A DNA stretch of 42,007 nt from Peptostreptococcus stomatis DSM 17678 (lineage in GTDB: Bacteria > Bacillota > Clostridia > Peptostreptococcales > Peptostreptococcaceae), in contig NZ_ADGQ01000027.1 in the NCBI RefSeq assembly GCF_000147675.1, positions 1 to 42,007 on the forward strand. Direction: 5' to 3'. A model generated the notes under the pieces. That model saw only the letters and a list, made by a program, of their open reading frames with translations. It did not search any database and had not been told where the DNA came from. Below are positions 26,329 to 36,239 of this stretch, one piece after another (position 1 is the stretch's first letter; each line of letters starts with the position of its first letter). The position numbers and the translations under genes are program-made.

Positions 26329-27486
26329 TTAATTTATGACTGGTTTTCCGTCATTATCTAGTATGGCCTTACCTTCAGTATCCAACATAATACCATCAAT
26401 AATTTTATCTCTTTCAAGTACACCATCATCATTGTAGTAAAACTTGTCATAACCATAGGGTGACCTATTAGCCTGGTATAACCAACCCTTAAATAGGCCA
26501 GCATTTGAAAACCTATATGTCTGTTTATCTGGATCAAAACCTACATCATTGGAAGAGGAGTATGAATAGTTATACCTATCCATAATAGAGTTAACGGTTA
26601 AACCACTAACAGAATTTATACCACCTATGACAGTTATATTGTCCTTATTGCCACTACGGTTTACAACATTAGAATCAACCTTCGTTGAGCATAAAAGTAC
26701 TCCTGTATCCGCTATACTTGCCATAGATGAAGCAGACAAGGCATCTGGAAAGTTCCTGCCACTTGCTACAAGTAAGTTTTTAGCTTTTATAAGGGCAAGA
26801 ATTTGATCACATGTCTTATACCTGTCATCCCCACCTATCCTCTTACCATAGGTATTCTTTATTGAATTTTTTCCACCAATTGTATATTCAACCTTATAGT
26901 CTTTTGGAAGGTTTAATTTTTTTCTTCCATCAACTAAAAGTAGGCTAGTTTTAGATTTGGCAACTAGACCGCTTGTAGATAGGGCATCCGGGAAATTTCT
27001 ACCATCAGCTATACAAAGGTCATTATTCCCCGCCCTCTCAACTACTTTCATGCTGGTATCATACCTGTCCCTACCTTGGATTCTCTCAACATTGAAAAAT
27101 TTAGTCAGGGCACTTTCATAACCCTTGTCAACAGAGTTTTCTCCACCTACTATAATTACATTTTTAACCTTCCTATTCAGGAGGTCGGCCGTAAACTTTC
27201 TATAGTCTAGGTCGTCTGAACTAGGTTTAACCAATATTATATTTGCCTTGTATTTAGTTGCTAGACTAATGGCAGATAGGGCATCAGGAAAATCCTTGCC
27301 ATTTACCACTATGGCTATATCAGACTTATGGTGGTCTGCAACATTCATAGACGTCTGGTACCTGTCCGGACCTTCTATCCTTCTAATAGAGCCTGCCTCA
27401 GCACCTCCTAAAAAAATCCCTGTAAACATCATACCAAGAACGAAATATACTCCACTTTTCCTCAATTTACTTTTATTAAATCTCAT
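26329..27486 (-). CDS. Cell-surface protein with three CWB2 repeats
   Basis: 385 residues. The signal peptide has a basic start, a hydrophobic core (about 13-29) and a likely cleavage after AEA near residue 31. Three cell-wall-binding type 2 repeats follow (about 35-125, 130-215 and 220-305), each with the R(I/-)xGxDRYxT opening, a FPDAL core and an IGGxNS end. The last 60 residues, with GWLYQ, FYYNDDGVLERD and LDTEGKAI, resemble a choline-binding-type (CW_binding_1) segment. CWB2 triplets hold proteins non-covalently on the Gram-positive wall. The start overlaps the stop of the exonuclease gene (ATGA), so it has no promoter of its own in sight. Confidence 0.9.
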   Translation of the reverse strand: MRFNKSKLRKSGVYFVLGMMFTGIFLGGAEAGSIRRIEGPDRYQTSMNVADHHKSDIAIVVNGKDFPDALSAISLATKYKANIILVKPSSDDLDYRKFTADLLNRKVKNVIIVGGENSVDKGYESALTKFFNVERIQGRDRYDTSMKVVERAGNNDLCIADGRNFPDALSTSGLVAKSKTSLLLVDGRKKLNLPKDYKVEYTIGGKNSIKNTYGKRIGGDDRYKTCDQILALIKAKNLLVASGRNFPDALSASSMASIADTGVLLCSTKVDSNVVNRSGNKDNITVIGGINSVSGLTVNSIMDRYNYSYSSSNDVGFDPDKQTYRFSNAGLFKGWLYQANRSPYGYDKFYYNDDGVLERDKIIDGIMLDTEGKAILDNDGKPVIN

Positions 27487-28865
27487 GCTTCTCCCTCATT
27501 AACTTCTGTAAGTTCCCAGAATTTTTTTTCGTTTATTACACATATATTATGACCTAGAGCCAGGTAGGCCAAAAGAATTTCATACTCCTTAGAGTCATAA
27601 AAAATTGGTTTGTCAAAACCCTCTCCAACAATTAGATAGTCCACTTGACCAGAGATATCATCTACTATTATAGCCCCCATATCTCCTAGCTTTTTACCTA
27701 TGCTGTCCTTAGACTCATAGTTAAAGTCATTATAAAGAAAAACCCTCTTATCTTTAAAATCTATGTCAGAAAGGCAATCCTCATCTTCCCAGTCATCTAT
27801 GAACTCAAAATTTTCCAGTATTGTGACCAATTCACCTATAGACATAATCCTTATAGACTTGCCCAACCTATTTAAATCCACTATTTTTTTTATGTACTGC
27901 TTGTCTAGGTCTTCCGTATAGTAAATAAAGTTTTTAACAATATAGTAATCACATTCTAAATCCAAAGAAGTGGTAAATTTTAAGTTATACTCACCTGCTA
28001 GATTCTTGAAATCTGGCATATTTTTCAATTTAATCCTATTTGAAAGGCATATCTTGGAATTGAAAAAATCCAGGTCTAGCCTATGATCTTCTAAATAAGC
28101 CTGCCTCTTTAGGCTCCAATTCTTGGCATTTATACTCCTCATCACCCTATTTTTAAGAATCCTGTTTTGTTTCATCAGGGCCCTGTCCATCCATTGGAAA
28201 AACTCCTGACTGTAGGTCTCCCCATACTTAGAATCCAAGTCATCAAGTAGATTTAGATAAGATAAGTGGGTCCTATATGCGTCAGACCTAGCCCTGTGGA
28301 CATCTGAATTATCTATACCCAAGTGGTCACACAACCTAATCAGGGAAAATTTTTCACCATAGGCAAACTCTCCCAGGTCAAATGTATCTATACATGGATT
28401 TTCAAAGTCCTTGTCTAAAATCCTATCAAAAGAATCCTTGATTTCACGTATATCATTGCCCATACCATGGCCTATGACCGGTAGATCGCCAATAAAATCA
28501 TGAAACTTTTTTATAACATGAGTTTCATCCTCGGCAGAATATATCATCTCATTTGATATACCTGTTAAATCTTCTATGAACTCATCTATATAATAAATCT
28601 CTTGTCCATCAACATTTACTGTAGACTTAATCTTTTTTGCTTTATAGCCACTCTTAGACCCTTTTCTTTTTTCTAATACATTGTAGTCTGGTGGTCTGAC
28701 CAGGCTGGAAAACTCATCTATAATTACACCATCCCTTACCTTTAAAGCGGCTAACTCTATAATATAGTTTAAACAGTAATTTCCTGTCAATTCTAAATCT
28801 ATAGCTACATATGTTTCTGGAAGAGTTTTTAATTTGTGGTCGTACTTATTGCATTTAATCGTCAA
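27483..28865 (-). CDS. DnaQ-like 3'-5' exonuclease with C-terminal BRCT-like region
   Basis: 460 residues from a TTG start at 28865, with AGGAGG 6 bases upstream. The DEDDh exonuclease domain spans about residues 15-220: AIDLELTG supplies the first two acids, GHGMGNDI the third, and VHRARSDA the His and last Asp. Residues from about 375 on (KRVFLYNDFN, then GKKLGDMGAIIVDD and DYLIVGEG) look like a BRCT domain, as in other DnaQ-BRCT proteins. The role would be trimming or repair of DNA or RNA ends in the cytoplasm. It differs from the PolC-embedded exonuclease in this window. The following gene, a surface protein, is coupled by an ATGA overlap. Confidence 0.85.
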   Translation of the reverse strand: MTIKCNKYDHKLKTLPETYVAIDLELTGNYCLNYIIELAALKVRDGVIIDEFSSLVRPPDYNVLEKRKGSKSGYKAKKIKSTVNVDGQEIYYIDEFIEDLTGISNEMIYSAEDETHVIKKFHDFIGDLPVIGHGMGNDIREIKDSFDRILDKDFENPCIDTFDLGEFAYGEKFSLIRLCDHLGIDNSDVHRARSDAYRTHLSYLNLLDDLDSKYGETYSQEFFQWMDRALMKQNRILKNRVMRSINAKNWSLKRQAYLEDHRLDLDFFNSKICLSNRIKLKNMPDFKNLAGEYNLKFTTSLDLECDYYIVKNFIYYTEDLDKQYIKKIVDLNRLGKSIRIMSIGELVTILENFEFIDDWEDEDCLSDIDFKDKRVFLYNDFNYESKDSIGKKLGDMGAIIVDDISGQVDYLIVGEGFDKPIFYDSKEYEILLAYLALGHNICVINEKKFWELTEVNEGEA

Positions 28866-28936
28866 AATATTCCTCCTAGAAAACTTATTTTCTCCTTTAA
28901 TATTATAACATAACTTGGTTTTTTTAGATTATAATA

Positions 28937-28945
28937 TGGTAAAAT
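28937..28945 (+). promoter_or_regulatory. Extended -10 element before the BrkB-like gene
   Basis: TGGTAAAAT matches the TGn-TATAAT form, with a poor TTGGTT at 28915-28920 as possible -35 (19-base spacer). It lies in the short divergent gap shared with the exonuclease gene. Confidence 0.4.
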
Positions 28946-28979
28946 AAAGTAAAGTAAAATGATATTTATAGGAGGTCAA

Positions 28980-29831
28980 ATGAAGCTTGTAAAAATATAC
29001 AATGAAAATGTAAAAGCTCTAGTCAACCAATTTAATATAGCGGATATGTATTCAAGATCAGCGGGTGTCGCCTATTATTTGACCCTGTCTATTTTCCCAT
29101 CACTAATGTTTTTAATGTGTGCCTTTGCCTATATGCCGCCTATTATAGGTAACTTTGTAGAGACTGCTATCAGGACTAATGTTCCAACAGGAGCATCAAA
29201 TATACTGCTTACTATTGTAGACTCAGCCATTAACAATAGGAGCATTAGGCTACTCGTCATAACTTTCCTAATAGCAGTATGGACTTTTTCTAAGGCAGTT
29301 AAGTCTCTTATAGCCGGTCAGAATTCAGCCTATAATTTTGAAGAAACTCGTTCCTTTATCAGGCTCAACCTATATGTATACTTATATGCTGTAGCATTTT
29401 TTCTGGCTGTAATATTTGCAGTAGTTTTTTTAGTATATGGTGGTAAGTTTGCTGATATTATTCGAGATAGACTTGATGAATTTTACCTACTAACTTTAAT
29501 ATATAACTTTATAAGGTTTGTGATCCCCATCTTTTTTATTCTATTGATGTTTTTAAACTTTTTTATATTCGGACCATGCAAACCTATAAAGATTCGCCAG
29601 GCCCTACCAGGAGCTTGTTTTACAACTGTACTATGGGTAATATTGTCTATAGCCTATTCTTTTTATATTGATAAGTTCAGCGACTATAAGGAAATCTATG
29701 GAAATATATCGACTATCATAGTCTTGATGACCTGGATATACCTTTGTAGCATATCTATTACAATTGGTTATAAGGTCAATGCATTAAACTATTGGAGAGA
29801 CCATTTAAAAAGTATAAGAAAATTAAAATAA
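28980..29831 (+). CDS. YihY/BrkB family membrane protein
   Basis: 283 residues from the ATG at 28980, with GGAGG at 28971-28975; an in-frame ATG at 28959 has no such site. Six hydrophobic segments are visible. The N-terminal ADMYSRSAGVAYYLTLSIFPSL and the C-terminal LMTWIYLCSISITIGY are typical of the YihY/BrkB family. The family was once called ribonuclease BN by mistake; it is an integral membrane protein of unsettled, possibly transport, function. It is one of only three plus-strand genes here and converges on the DMT gene. Confidence 0.9.
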   Translation: MKLVKIYNENVKALVNQFNIADMYSRSAGVAYYLTLSIFPSLMFLMCAFAYMPPIIGNFVETAIRTNVPTGASNILLTIVDSAINNRSIRLLVITFLIAVWTFSKAVKSLIAGQNSAYNFEETRSFIRLNLYVYLYAVAFFLAVIFAVVFLVYGGKFADIIRDRLDEFYLLTLIYNFIRFVIPIFFILLMFLNFFIFGPCKPIKIRQALPGACFTTVLWVILSIAYSFYIDKFSDYKEIYGNISTIIVLMTWIYLCSISITIGYKVNALNYWRDHLKSIRKLK

Positions 29832-29906
29832 GGAGGTCGTCTACCAACCCCAAGAGCTAGACTTATATTCTAACTTTTGAGGTGGTAAACCAACCTCCTA
29901 TTTTTT
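29832..29906. terminator. Bidirectional terminator between convergent genes
   Basis: A long imperfect hairpin: AGGAGGT.G.TCTACCA on the left pairs with TGGTAAACCAACCTCCT on the right, about 18 pairs around a loop of some 25 bases. Six T follow on the plus strand and a T-rich run on the minus strand. The plus gene stops at 29831 and the minus gene at 29898. Confidence 0.75.
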
Positions 29907-30782
29907 AACCTTGTAAAGCATATTTCTCTTTGAAAATACAACCATGCTGGCTACTATAATTATACCGCCAATTATAGTTCCCAAGTTTGGTATCTCTCCT
30001 AGAACTATAGACCCCAATAGGGTAGCAAAGAATGGTGTTAAAAAGCTAAAATTTGCCACCTCACTGGTGTTATCGGCTATCGATAGGGCTATACTCCATA
30101 AGAAGTAGGCTATGGCGCTTGAGAATACACTTAATACTAGTAGGACCAGTATAAACTTGCCTGAAGCAGCCACTAGTTCACCCTTGGCCTGGATTGCAAA
30201 AGGTGACAATATCAAGATAGAAAACACCATACTGTAGGTAACAATCTCAATCCCCTTATAGCCATCCATGGACAGTTTCCTATTTAAGTTGTTGTATATT
30301 GAAAATAAAACTGAGGCTGCAAGTGTCCAAATCATGCCAGCATTGACCGACAATACTCCATCCCACAACATCATAATCAGAACACCACCAAAGGCAGTAA
30401 TCATAGATACCCAACCTACTTTATTTATCTTTTCCCCGTATACCTTGCTGGATTCTATAGCCGTCAATATTGGTGTAAGGGCTATAATAATGCTTGATGA
30501 TGCAGAAGTAATGGTTTGTATACCCTTATTGAATACAAATAGGTATACACCAAAACCACAGGCAGCTGATAAAAATAACCAACCAATATCCCTGGCCTTA
30601 GGCAGTCTTATCTTGGTAAATATTCCTATAATAAGTAAAACAACCGATGCTATACATACCCTTAAAAAGCCTAGGGCAAAGGGTGTAAAATGCTGCATGG
30701 CAACCTTTGAAAATGGAAAGGCTAAAGCCCAAAAAGATATAGTTGCTAGTCCTAATAGGTTAACTTTCAATTTTTTATTCAT
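29898..30782 (-). CDS. DMT superfamily transporter (EamA type)
   Basis: 294 residues with ten predicted membrane helices in two EamA repeats (about 8-135 and 148-285). ISFWALAFPFSKVAM in the first helix and NFSFLTPFFATLLGSIVLGE near the end are typical. Members export amino acids or other metabolites; the substrate is unknown. An AAGGAG site precedes the ATG. The 157-base upstream gap holds two striking AT palindromes (30821-30872) that may be operators. Confidence 0.92.
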   Translation of the reverse strand: MNKKLKVNLLGLATISFWALAFPFSKVAMQHFTPFALGFLRVCIASVVLLIIGIFTKIRLPKARDIGWLFLSAACGFGVYLFVFNKGIQTITSASSSIIIALTPILTAIESSKVYGEKINKVGWVSMITAFGGVLIMMLWDGVLSVNAGMIWTLAASVLFSIYNNLNRKLSMDGYKGIEIVTYSMVFSILILSPFAIQAKGELVAASGKFILVLLVLSVFSSAIAYFLWSIALSIADNTSEVANFSFLTPFFATLLGSIVLGEIPNLGTIIGGIIIVASMVVFSKRNMLYKVKK

Positions 30783-30820
30783 ATCTGCTTAACTCCTTTC
30801 CTTTTTCTTATTAATCCTAT

Positions 30821-30872
30821 GATATATATTAAATTGCAAACATTAATATATATCTTCTTTAATATATATTAA
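30821..30872 (-). promoter_or_regulatory. Two long AT-rich palindromes upstream of the DMT gene
   Basis: GATATATATTAA (30821-30832) and TTAATATATATC (30843-30854) are a perfect 12-base inverted repeat with a 10-base spacer. Immediately next, 30859-30872 is a perfect 14-base palindrome TTAATATATATTAA with the same core. The first lies about 40-70 bases before the start codon, which suits a regulator binding two sites. Confidence 0.5.
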
Positions 30873-30939
30873 TTATCCTTATGGTAGATTTTAACACCTT
30901 TTTCTTCCCCCTTCAATCTAAATATATAATAAATATAAT

Positions 30940-33900
30940 CTAGAAGAAAGACAATTGGTTTTTCTCACTCATCCCCTCAAGAGACCCATGATTGGATAAC
31001 TTTTCTACTACTGTTTTAGATAACTTGGTCCTCTTGATAAGGTCTTCTTTTGACAAGAATTTACCATCTTTCCTGGCCTCGACTACACTAAGGGCGGCAT
31101 TTTCACCCATCCCCTGTAGGGATATCATAGGTGGTAGGATCTTCTTAGGTCCATATATCTTAAAATCCCTAGCATCCGATTCATATAGGTCTATATGCAT
31201 AAATTCAATCCCTCTGGCATACATTTCTACCACAACTTCTAATATTGTATACTGGGCATTTTCCTTAGTAGTAGCCTTGGTTCCAAGCTCTTTTATTTGA
31301 CCAAGTCTTGCCTTAACCTTGTCTATACCAGATGTGATTAGCTCTATGTCAAAGTCATCTACCTTTGTAGTAAAGTAGGTAGCATAAAAGGCTTCGGGAT
31401 AGTTTACCTTACAATAGGCAATCCTAAAAGATGTCATTACATAGGCAACTGCATGGGCCTTAGGGAACATGTACTTTATCTTCTTACACGAAGATATATA
31501 CCAGTCTGGTACCTCATTTTCCAACATGGCCTCCTCATCTTTTTTTGTTAAGCCCTTACCCTTTCTAACACTTTCCATTATGGTAAAGGCCCTTTTTGGC
31601 TTCAACCCCATGAAAATAAGGTAATTCATTATATCATCACGAGTAGATATAACCTCTTTTAGACCAACAACATTGGCCCTTACCAGGTCTTGGGCATTAT
31701 TTAGCCACACATCTGTACCATGAGACAGACCTGCTATCCTGACTAATTCGGCAAAGGTTGTAGGTTTGGTGTCCACTAGCATCTGTCGTGTAAACTTTGT
31801 TCCAAACTCTGGTATGGCCATAGAACCTACTGTAGTCCCATCTATATCCTCCGGTTCTATACCCAGGGCTTTTGTAGATGTGAATAGGGACATGGTAGCT
31901 GGATCATCAAGTGGTATGTCTGTTATCTTTATACCTGTCATATCCTCTAACATCCTGATAATGGTTGGACCGTCGTGGCCCAGTATGTCAAGCTTTAATA
32001 TTCTACCACTGATTGAATGGTAGTCAAAGTGGGTTGTGATTACACCCGAGGACTTATCATTGGCCGGGTATTGGACTGGTGTAAAATCGTGCACATTCAT
32101 ATTATGTGGTATAACCATTACACCACCTGGATGTTGGCCAGATGTCCTCTTTACCTCTGTACACCCCTTAGTCAACCAGGTCATTTCAGCATTTGTCAAG
32201 TCTAGGTGGTTTTCTTTTGAAAAATTTCTAACATAACCGTAGGCTGTCTTTTCCTGGACCGTACCAATTGTCCCTGCCCTAAAGGTGTATCCTTGGCCAA
32301 AGAGTTCTTCCGTATACTTATGTATAGTTGGCTGGTAGGTTCCTGAGAAGTTAAGGTCTATATCTGGCTCCTTGTCACCCTCAAAACCAAGGAATACTTC
32401 AAAAGGTATATCCTGGCCCTCCTTTATCAACTGGCTACCGCACTTAGGACACTTTTTATCTGGTAGGTCTATACCTGAACCATATTCACCTATACCAAAA
32501 AACTCAGAATATTTACAGGCCTCATTTGGACATATATAGTGTGCAGGCAGAGGATTAACCTCAGTAATATCACTCATAGTTGCTGCAAGAGAAGATCCTA
32601 CAGACCCCCTTGATCCTACCAGGTATCCATCTGACAGGGACTTGGCAACTAGCTTGTTAGCTATTATGTACATAACTGCATAACCATTACCTATAATAGA
32701 GTTGAGCTCCCTATTGAGTCTTTTTTCAACTATTTCAGGAAGTGGATTTCCATATATTCTTTCAGCCTTGTCAAAGCACATTCTTCTTAGTTCTTCCTTA
32801 GATCCATCAATGATAGGAGGGTAAGTTTTATCAGGTATTGGTTTGATACTCTCAAACATATCAGCTATCTTGTTAGAGTTTTCAACAACCACCCTATAGG
32901 CGGTTTCCGGGCCTAGGTAGGCAAATTCTTCTAACATTTCATCCGTTGTCCTAAAGTGAAGTGACTCGATATTCTTCTTATACTTTGGTATCTGAGAATA
33001 CTTCAATACACTCCTATATAATCTTTCATGGGCATCCAGTGTATGTACATCCCCAGTAGCAACTACCAGCTTTCCTGACTGGTTTCCTAGGTCTACTAAC
33101 TTTTTATTTATATTTTTAAGTTCTTCAAAGGTTTTTATCTCACCAGATTCTACCAGGTACTTAAGATTGTCAAGAGGCATAATTTCTATAAAGTCATAGA
33201 AGTCCAAAATTTTATCTATCTCTTCACCGGTCTTGTTTCTCTGTATGGCATTAAATAGTTCGCCACTTGAACAGGCACTTCCTATTATCAAGCCATCTCG
33301 CTTTTCTTTTATTAGGCTCTTTAGCATCAGTGGTTGTCTGTAGAAATGATTTAGATGTGAATCACTGATTAGTTCATATAAATTCCTAAGCCCCTGATAA
33401 TTTTGGGCATAAATAGTTGCATGACTTGGCCTTAATTTTGTGTGGTCAATCTTACCATATACACTGTTTATATCAGAAAGCTTTTCTACCCCATCCTTCT
33501 TCATCATAGCAATAAATCTAAGGAATAATTGGGCAGTTGCTTCAGCATCATTGACAGCCCTATGGTGACCGCTAAGATTAATAGATAAGGCCTTGGTCAA
33601 CCTGTCAAGTCCAAACCTCTTCATATGAGGCATTAAAACCCTGGCTAGTAAAAGGGTATCCAATTTTTCATGCTTATAGTCCAAACCTACTTCACTACAC
33701 TTTTGAGCTATAAAACCTGTGTCGAAGTATGCATTATGGGCTACCAGAATAGAGTCCTTGGCAAAGTCCATAAACTTATTTAGGGCTTCTTCTATACCTG
33801 GAGCGTCTTCCACCATGTCATTTGTTATATTGGTAAGTTCCTGGACCTCATAAGGTATATCCATTTTAGGATTTACAAAGGTAGAAAACCTATCTTTAAT

Positions 33901-35251
33901 TTGGCCATCCTCTAATAAGACTGCCCCAATTTCAGTTATATTGTCCCCTGTGACTGAAAATCCCGTTGTCTCTATGTCAAAAACCACAAATCTTTGGTTA
34001 AAGTCCTTGTCATTTGGATTTTGAACTATATCTAAATCGTCATCGACTATATAGGCCTCCACACCGTATATGACCTTGATATCCTTACCATTAGATGCAT
34101 TCATAGCATCCGGAAAGGCCTGGACTACACCATGGTCTGTAATGGCTATGGCCTTATGCCCCCACTCTAGGGCCCTATTTATCAATTTTTTTACCCCTAC
34201 TACAGAATCCATTGAGGACATCTTGGTATGAGCATGAAGCTCTACCCTCTTTTCTGGGGCATCATCCTGTCTAGATTTCTTTTCCTGACTCCTGATACCT
34301 GTTACCGTCATCTCTATTTCATCTGTATAGGAGCTGACCACAATATCGCCCTTGACCCTTATATAGGACCCAATTTTTTGTGGCCTTTTTGACCTTGTCA
34401 ACATTATTATCCTTAAGCTGGAGTTTACAAAGGAGGGCCCCAGTCGTGTCAGTAAGAAAAATTGAATACAAAGACTTACCACTCCTAAGATTGACTTCCT
34501 CAGTATGGAAAATCTCTCCCTCAATAGCCACTGTACGAAAATTCTCATTTATATCAGATATACTTACCAGGTCAGCCCTTACGTCATTGCCATATACCAT
34601 TCTAGGGTCCTCATGGTCCTTATCCAATTTGTAGCCATCTTCTTCTTGAGGTTCCTCAATAACTTCTGATTCTACCTTGGATAGATAATCCTCAAGCTCA
34701 AGATCTATATTCTCAATTATTTTTTTTACATTGTCCCAGCTATCTAGATTGAGGTTCTTTTTAGCCACTTCAAAGTCAACCCTAATATCCCTAGACAACT
34801 GCCTTTTGACCATGTCAATTATTTCCTTGTCTACTTCCTTATCTATTAACCTGGCATGTATATATTCCTCTGGCAACTTAATCTTTAAGCAGTCTCCACT
34901 AGTCATATGCTCTAGGTCATCATGAACGTATAGGATAGGTACATTAGTGTATAATATTTTTTTTATATTTGGCCAATAACGCTTCATTATATCTTTTAAG
35001 GCTCTCTTTTCCAGCCCTGTAAACCTACATTCCAGTTTTATAGACTCAAGTGGTGGACATAGCTTTCTTTTAATCTTATCTTCTAGCCTGGTAAGTCTTT
35101 CCATCATTATAATTTCATCTGAAAGCAAATGGATAGTGCATACCTGTGTATTTTTGTCCAAGACAGATTTCTCTATAGTAATCTTTTCAAACTCTTCTAA
35201 AAGATTTTTATTGTCCAAGCCAATTTTTAATAAAAAATCACAAAGCTTCAT
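30940..35251 (-). CDS. polC: DNA polymerase III alpha subunit, PolC type, interrupted by a +1 frameshift
   Basis: With one base removed from the A6 run (T6 on the plus strand, 34374-34379) the gene encodes 1436 residues, almost exactly the length of Bacillus PolC. As given, the first 292 residues end in KKATK and the rest resumes at IGSYIRVKGDI in another frame. Order: N-terminal domains, OB fold (about 235-320), PHP domain starting RVELHAH (335) and continuing past the exonuclease, DEDD proofreading exonuclease with FDIETTG (about 424) and HRAVNDAEAT, a zinc site of four Cys (CPNEAC...CPKC), then the polymerase with PDIDLNFSG and QHPGGVMVIP. It replicates the chromosome and is essential in relatives, so the split is most likely a sequence error. 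The AGGAG site before the ATG at 35251 is good. Confidence 0.93.
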
Positions 35252-35328
35252 GAAAACTCCTCTCCTATTTATAATGGTACTTAAATTATATTAAAGTTGA
35301 TACTTAGGAATATACCTGACCATTTTTC

Positions 35329-36027
35329 TTAATCTAATTCGATACCCTGAGCTGGTATTTTATGAGTATCAACTAGGTCTATGTCACCAAGCAGGTCCCT
35401 GTGCTTATTTCTAAACTTATCTATTACCGTAAACTTATTCCAACAATGCATTGGTACCAGGTGTCTCGGTTTTGTTTTTTCTATAAAGTACTTCATACCC
35501 CAATCAAATCTTTCTGCCTGTCTTGGATCCAGGGGTACCATGGCAAGGTCTATTTCTTTACCCTCCATCTTACCTATTTCATTCTTGAAATTCTTAGTTA
35601 GTTCTTCAAACTCTTCCTCAGTCTCAAATCCTACCCAAGTCCACCAGTTAAGGTCACCTGCATGGTAGATAGTTTTGCCCTTATAAGATATCATAAAGGC
35701 TAAACCAAGGTCTGTACTCAAATATGTCTCTACTCCTAATTCACCAAAATAATATTCTTTATTTGGCTCCAAAGAATATGACTTGTCAGCATCCTCTTGT
35801 CTTTTAGGCACTACGTCATTAGAAAGTATATACTCAACATCCTTATGGTCCCTAAAAAGGTCAAAAACATCTTCATTGAAGTGGTCACCATGGCCATGAC
35901 TAATAAAGACATACAATTTCTTGTCCTTATCTAGACGTGGTATGTCCCCCTTATAGTAGTCAAATAACATGTAGGCAGTGTCTAATTCTAATAAAAATCC
36001 ACTGTGGTATATATATTTTAAATTCAT
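35329..36027 (-). CDS. MBL-fold metal-dependent hydrolase (UlaG-like)
   Basis: 232 residues. The metal-binding HxHxDH motif is FISHGHGDHF (about 43-52). Further ligands are the His-Asp of YHAGDLNWW and a late His in LVPMHCWNKF. The short early strand region YIYHSGFLLEL is typical of the UlaG/YtnP-like subfamily of metallo-beta-lactamase-fold proteins. The substrate cannot be stated. A GGAGGAT site precedes the ATG. It is followed by polC with a gap of about 77 bases; co-transcription is possible, as no terminator is seen there. Confidence 0.88.
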   Translation of the reverse strand: MNLKYIYHSGFLLELDTAYMLFDYYKGDIPRLDKDKKLYVFISHGHGDHFNEDVFDLFRDHKDVEYILSNDVVPKRQEDADKSYSLEPNKEYYFGELGVETYLSTDLGLAFMISYKGKTIYHAGDLNWWTWVGFETEEEFEELTKNFKNEIGKMEGKEIDLAMVPLDPRQAERFDWGMKYFIEKTKPRHLVPMHCWNKFTVIDKFRNKHRDLLGDIDLVDTHKIPAQGIELD

Positions 36028-36157
36028 ATTTTATCCTCCTTGATTATTTAAACACAATTATACCATATAGGCCCATTTATATCTATACTCGTCAGGATAA
36101 GAATCAACGTCTAACTTGTAAATACAATATCCTGGTCTAGATATTTTTCTTGAGTAT

Positions 36158-36191
36158 AAAAAGGGTGACAGCCTAATAAGGGTCTGTCACC
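36158..36191 (-). terminator. Rho-independent terminator after the His-tail gene
   Basis: The minus strand has GGTGACAG and CTGTCACC, a perfect 8-base-pair stem with a 12-base loop, then C and five T. Confidence 0.8.
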
Positions 36192-36239
36192 ACTAGTTAA
36201 TCCTATAGATTTTTATGTTTAATTAAAAGTTCTTAATAC

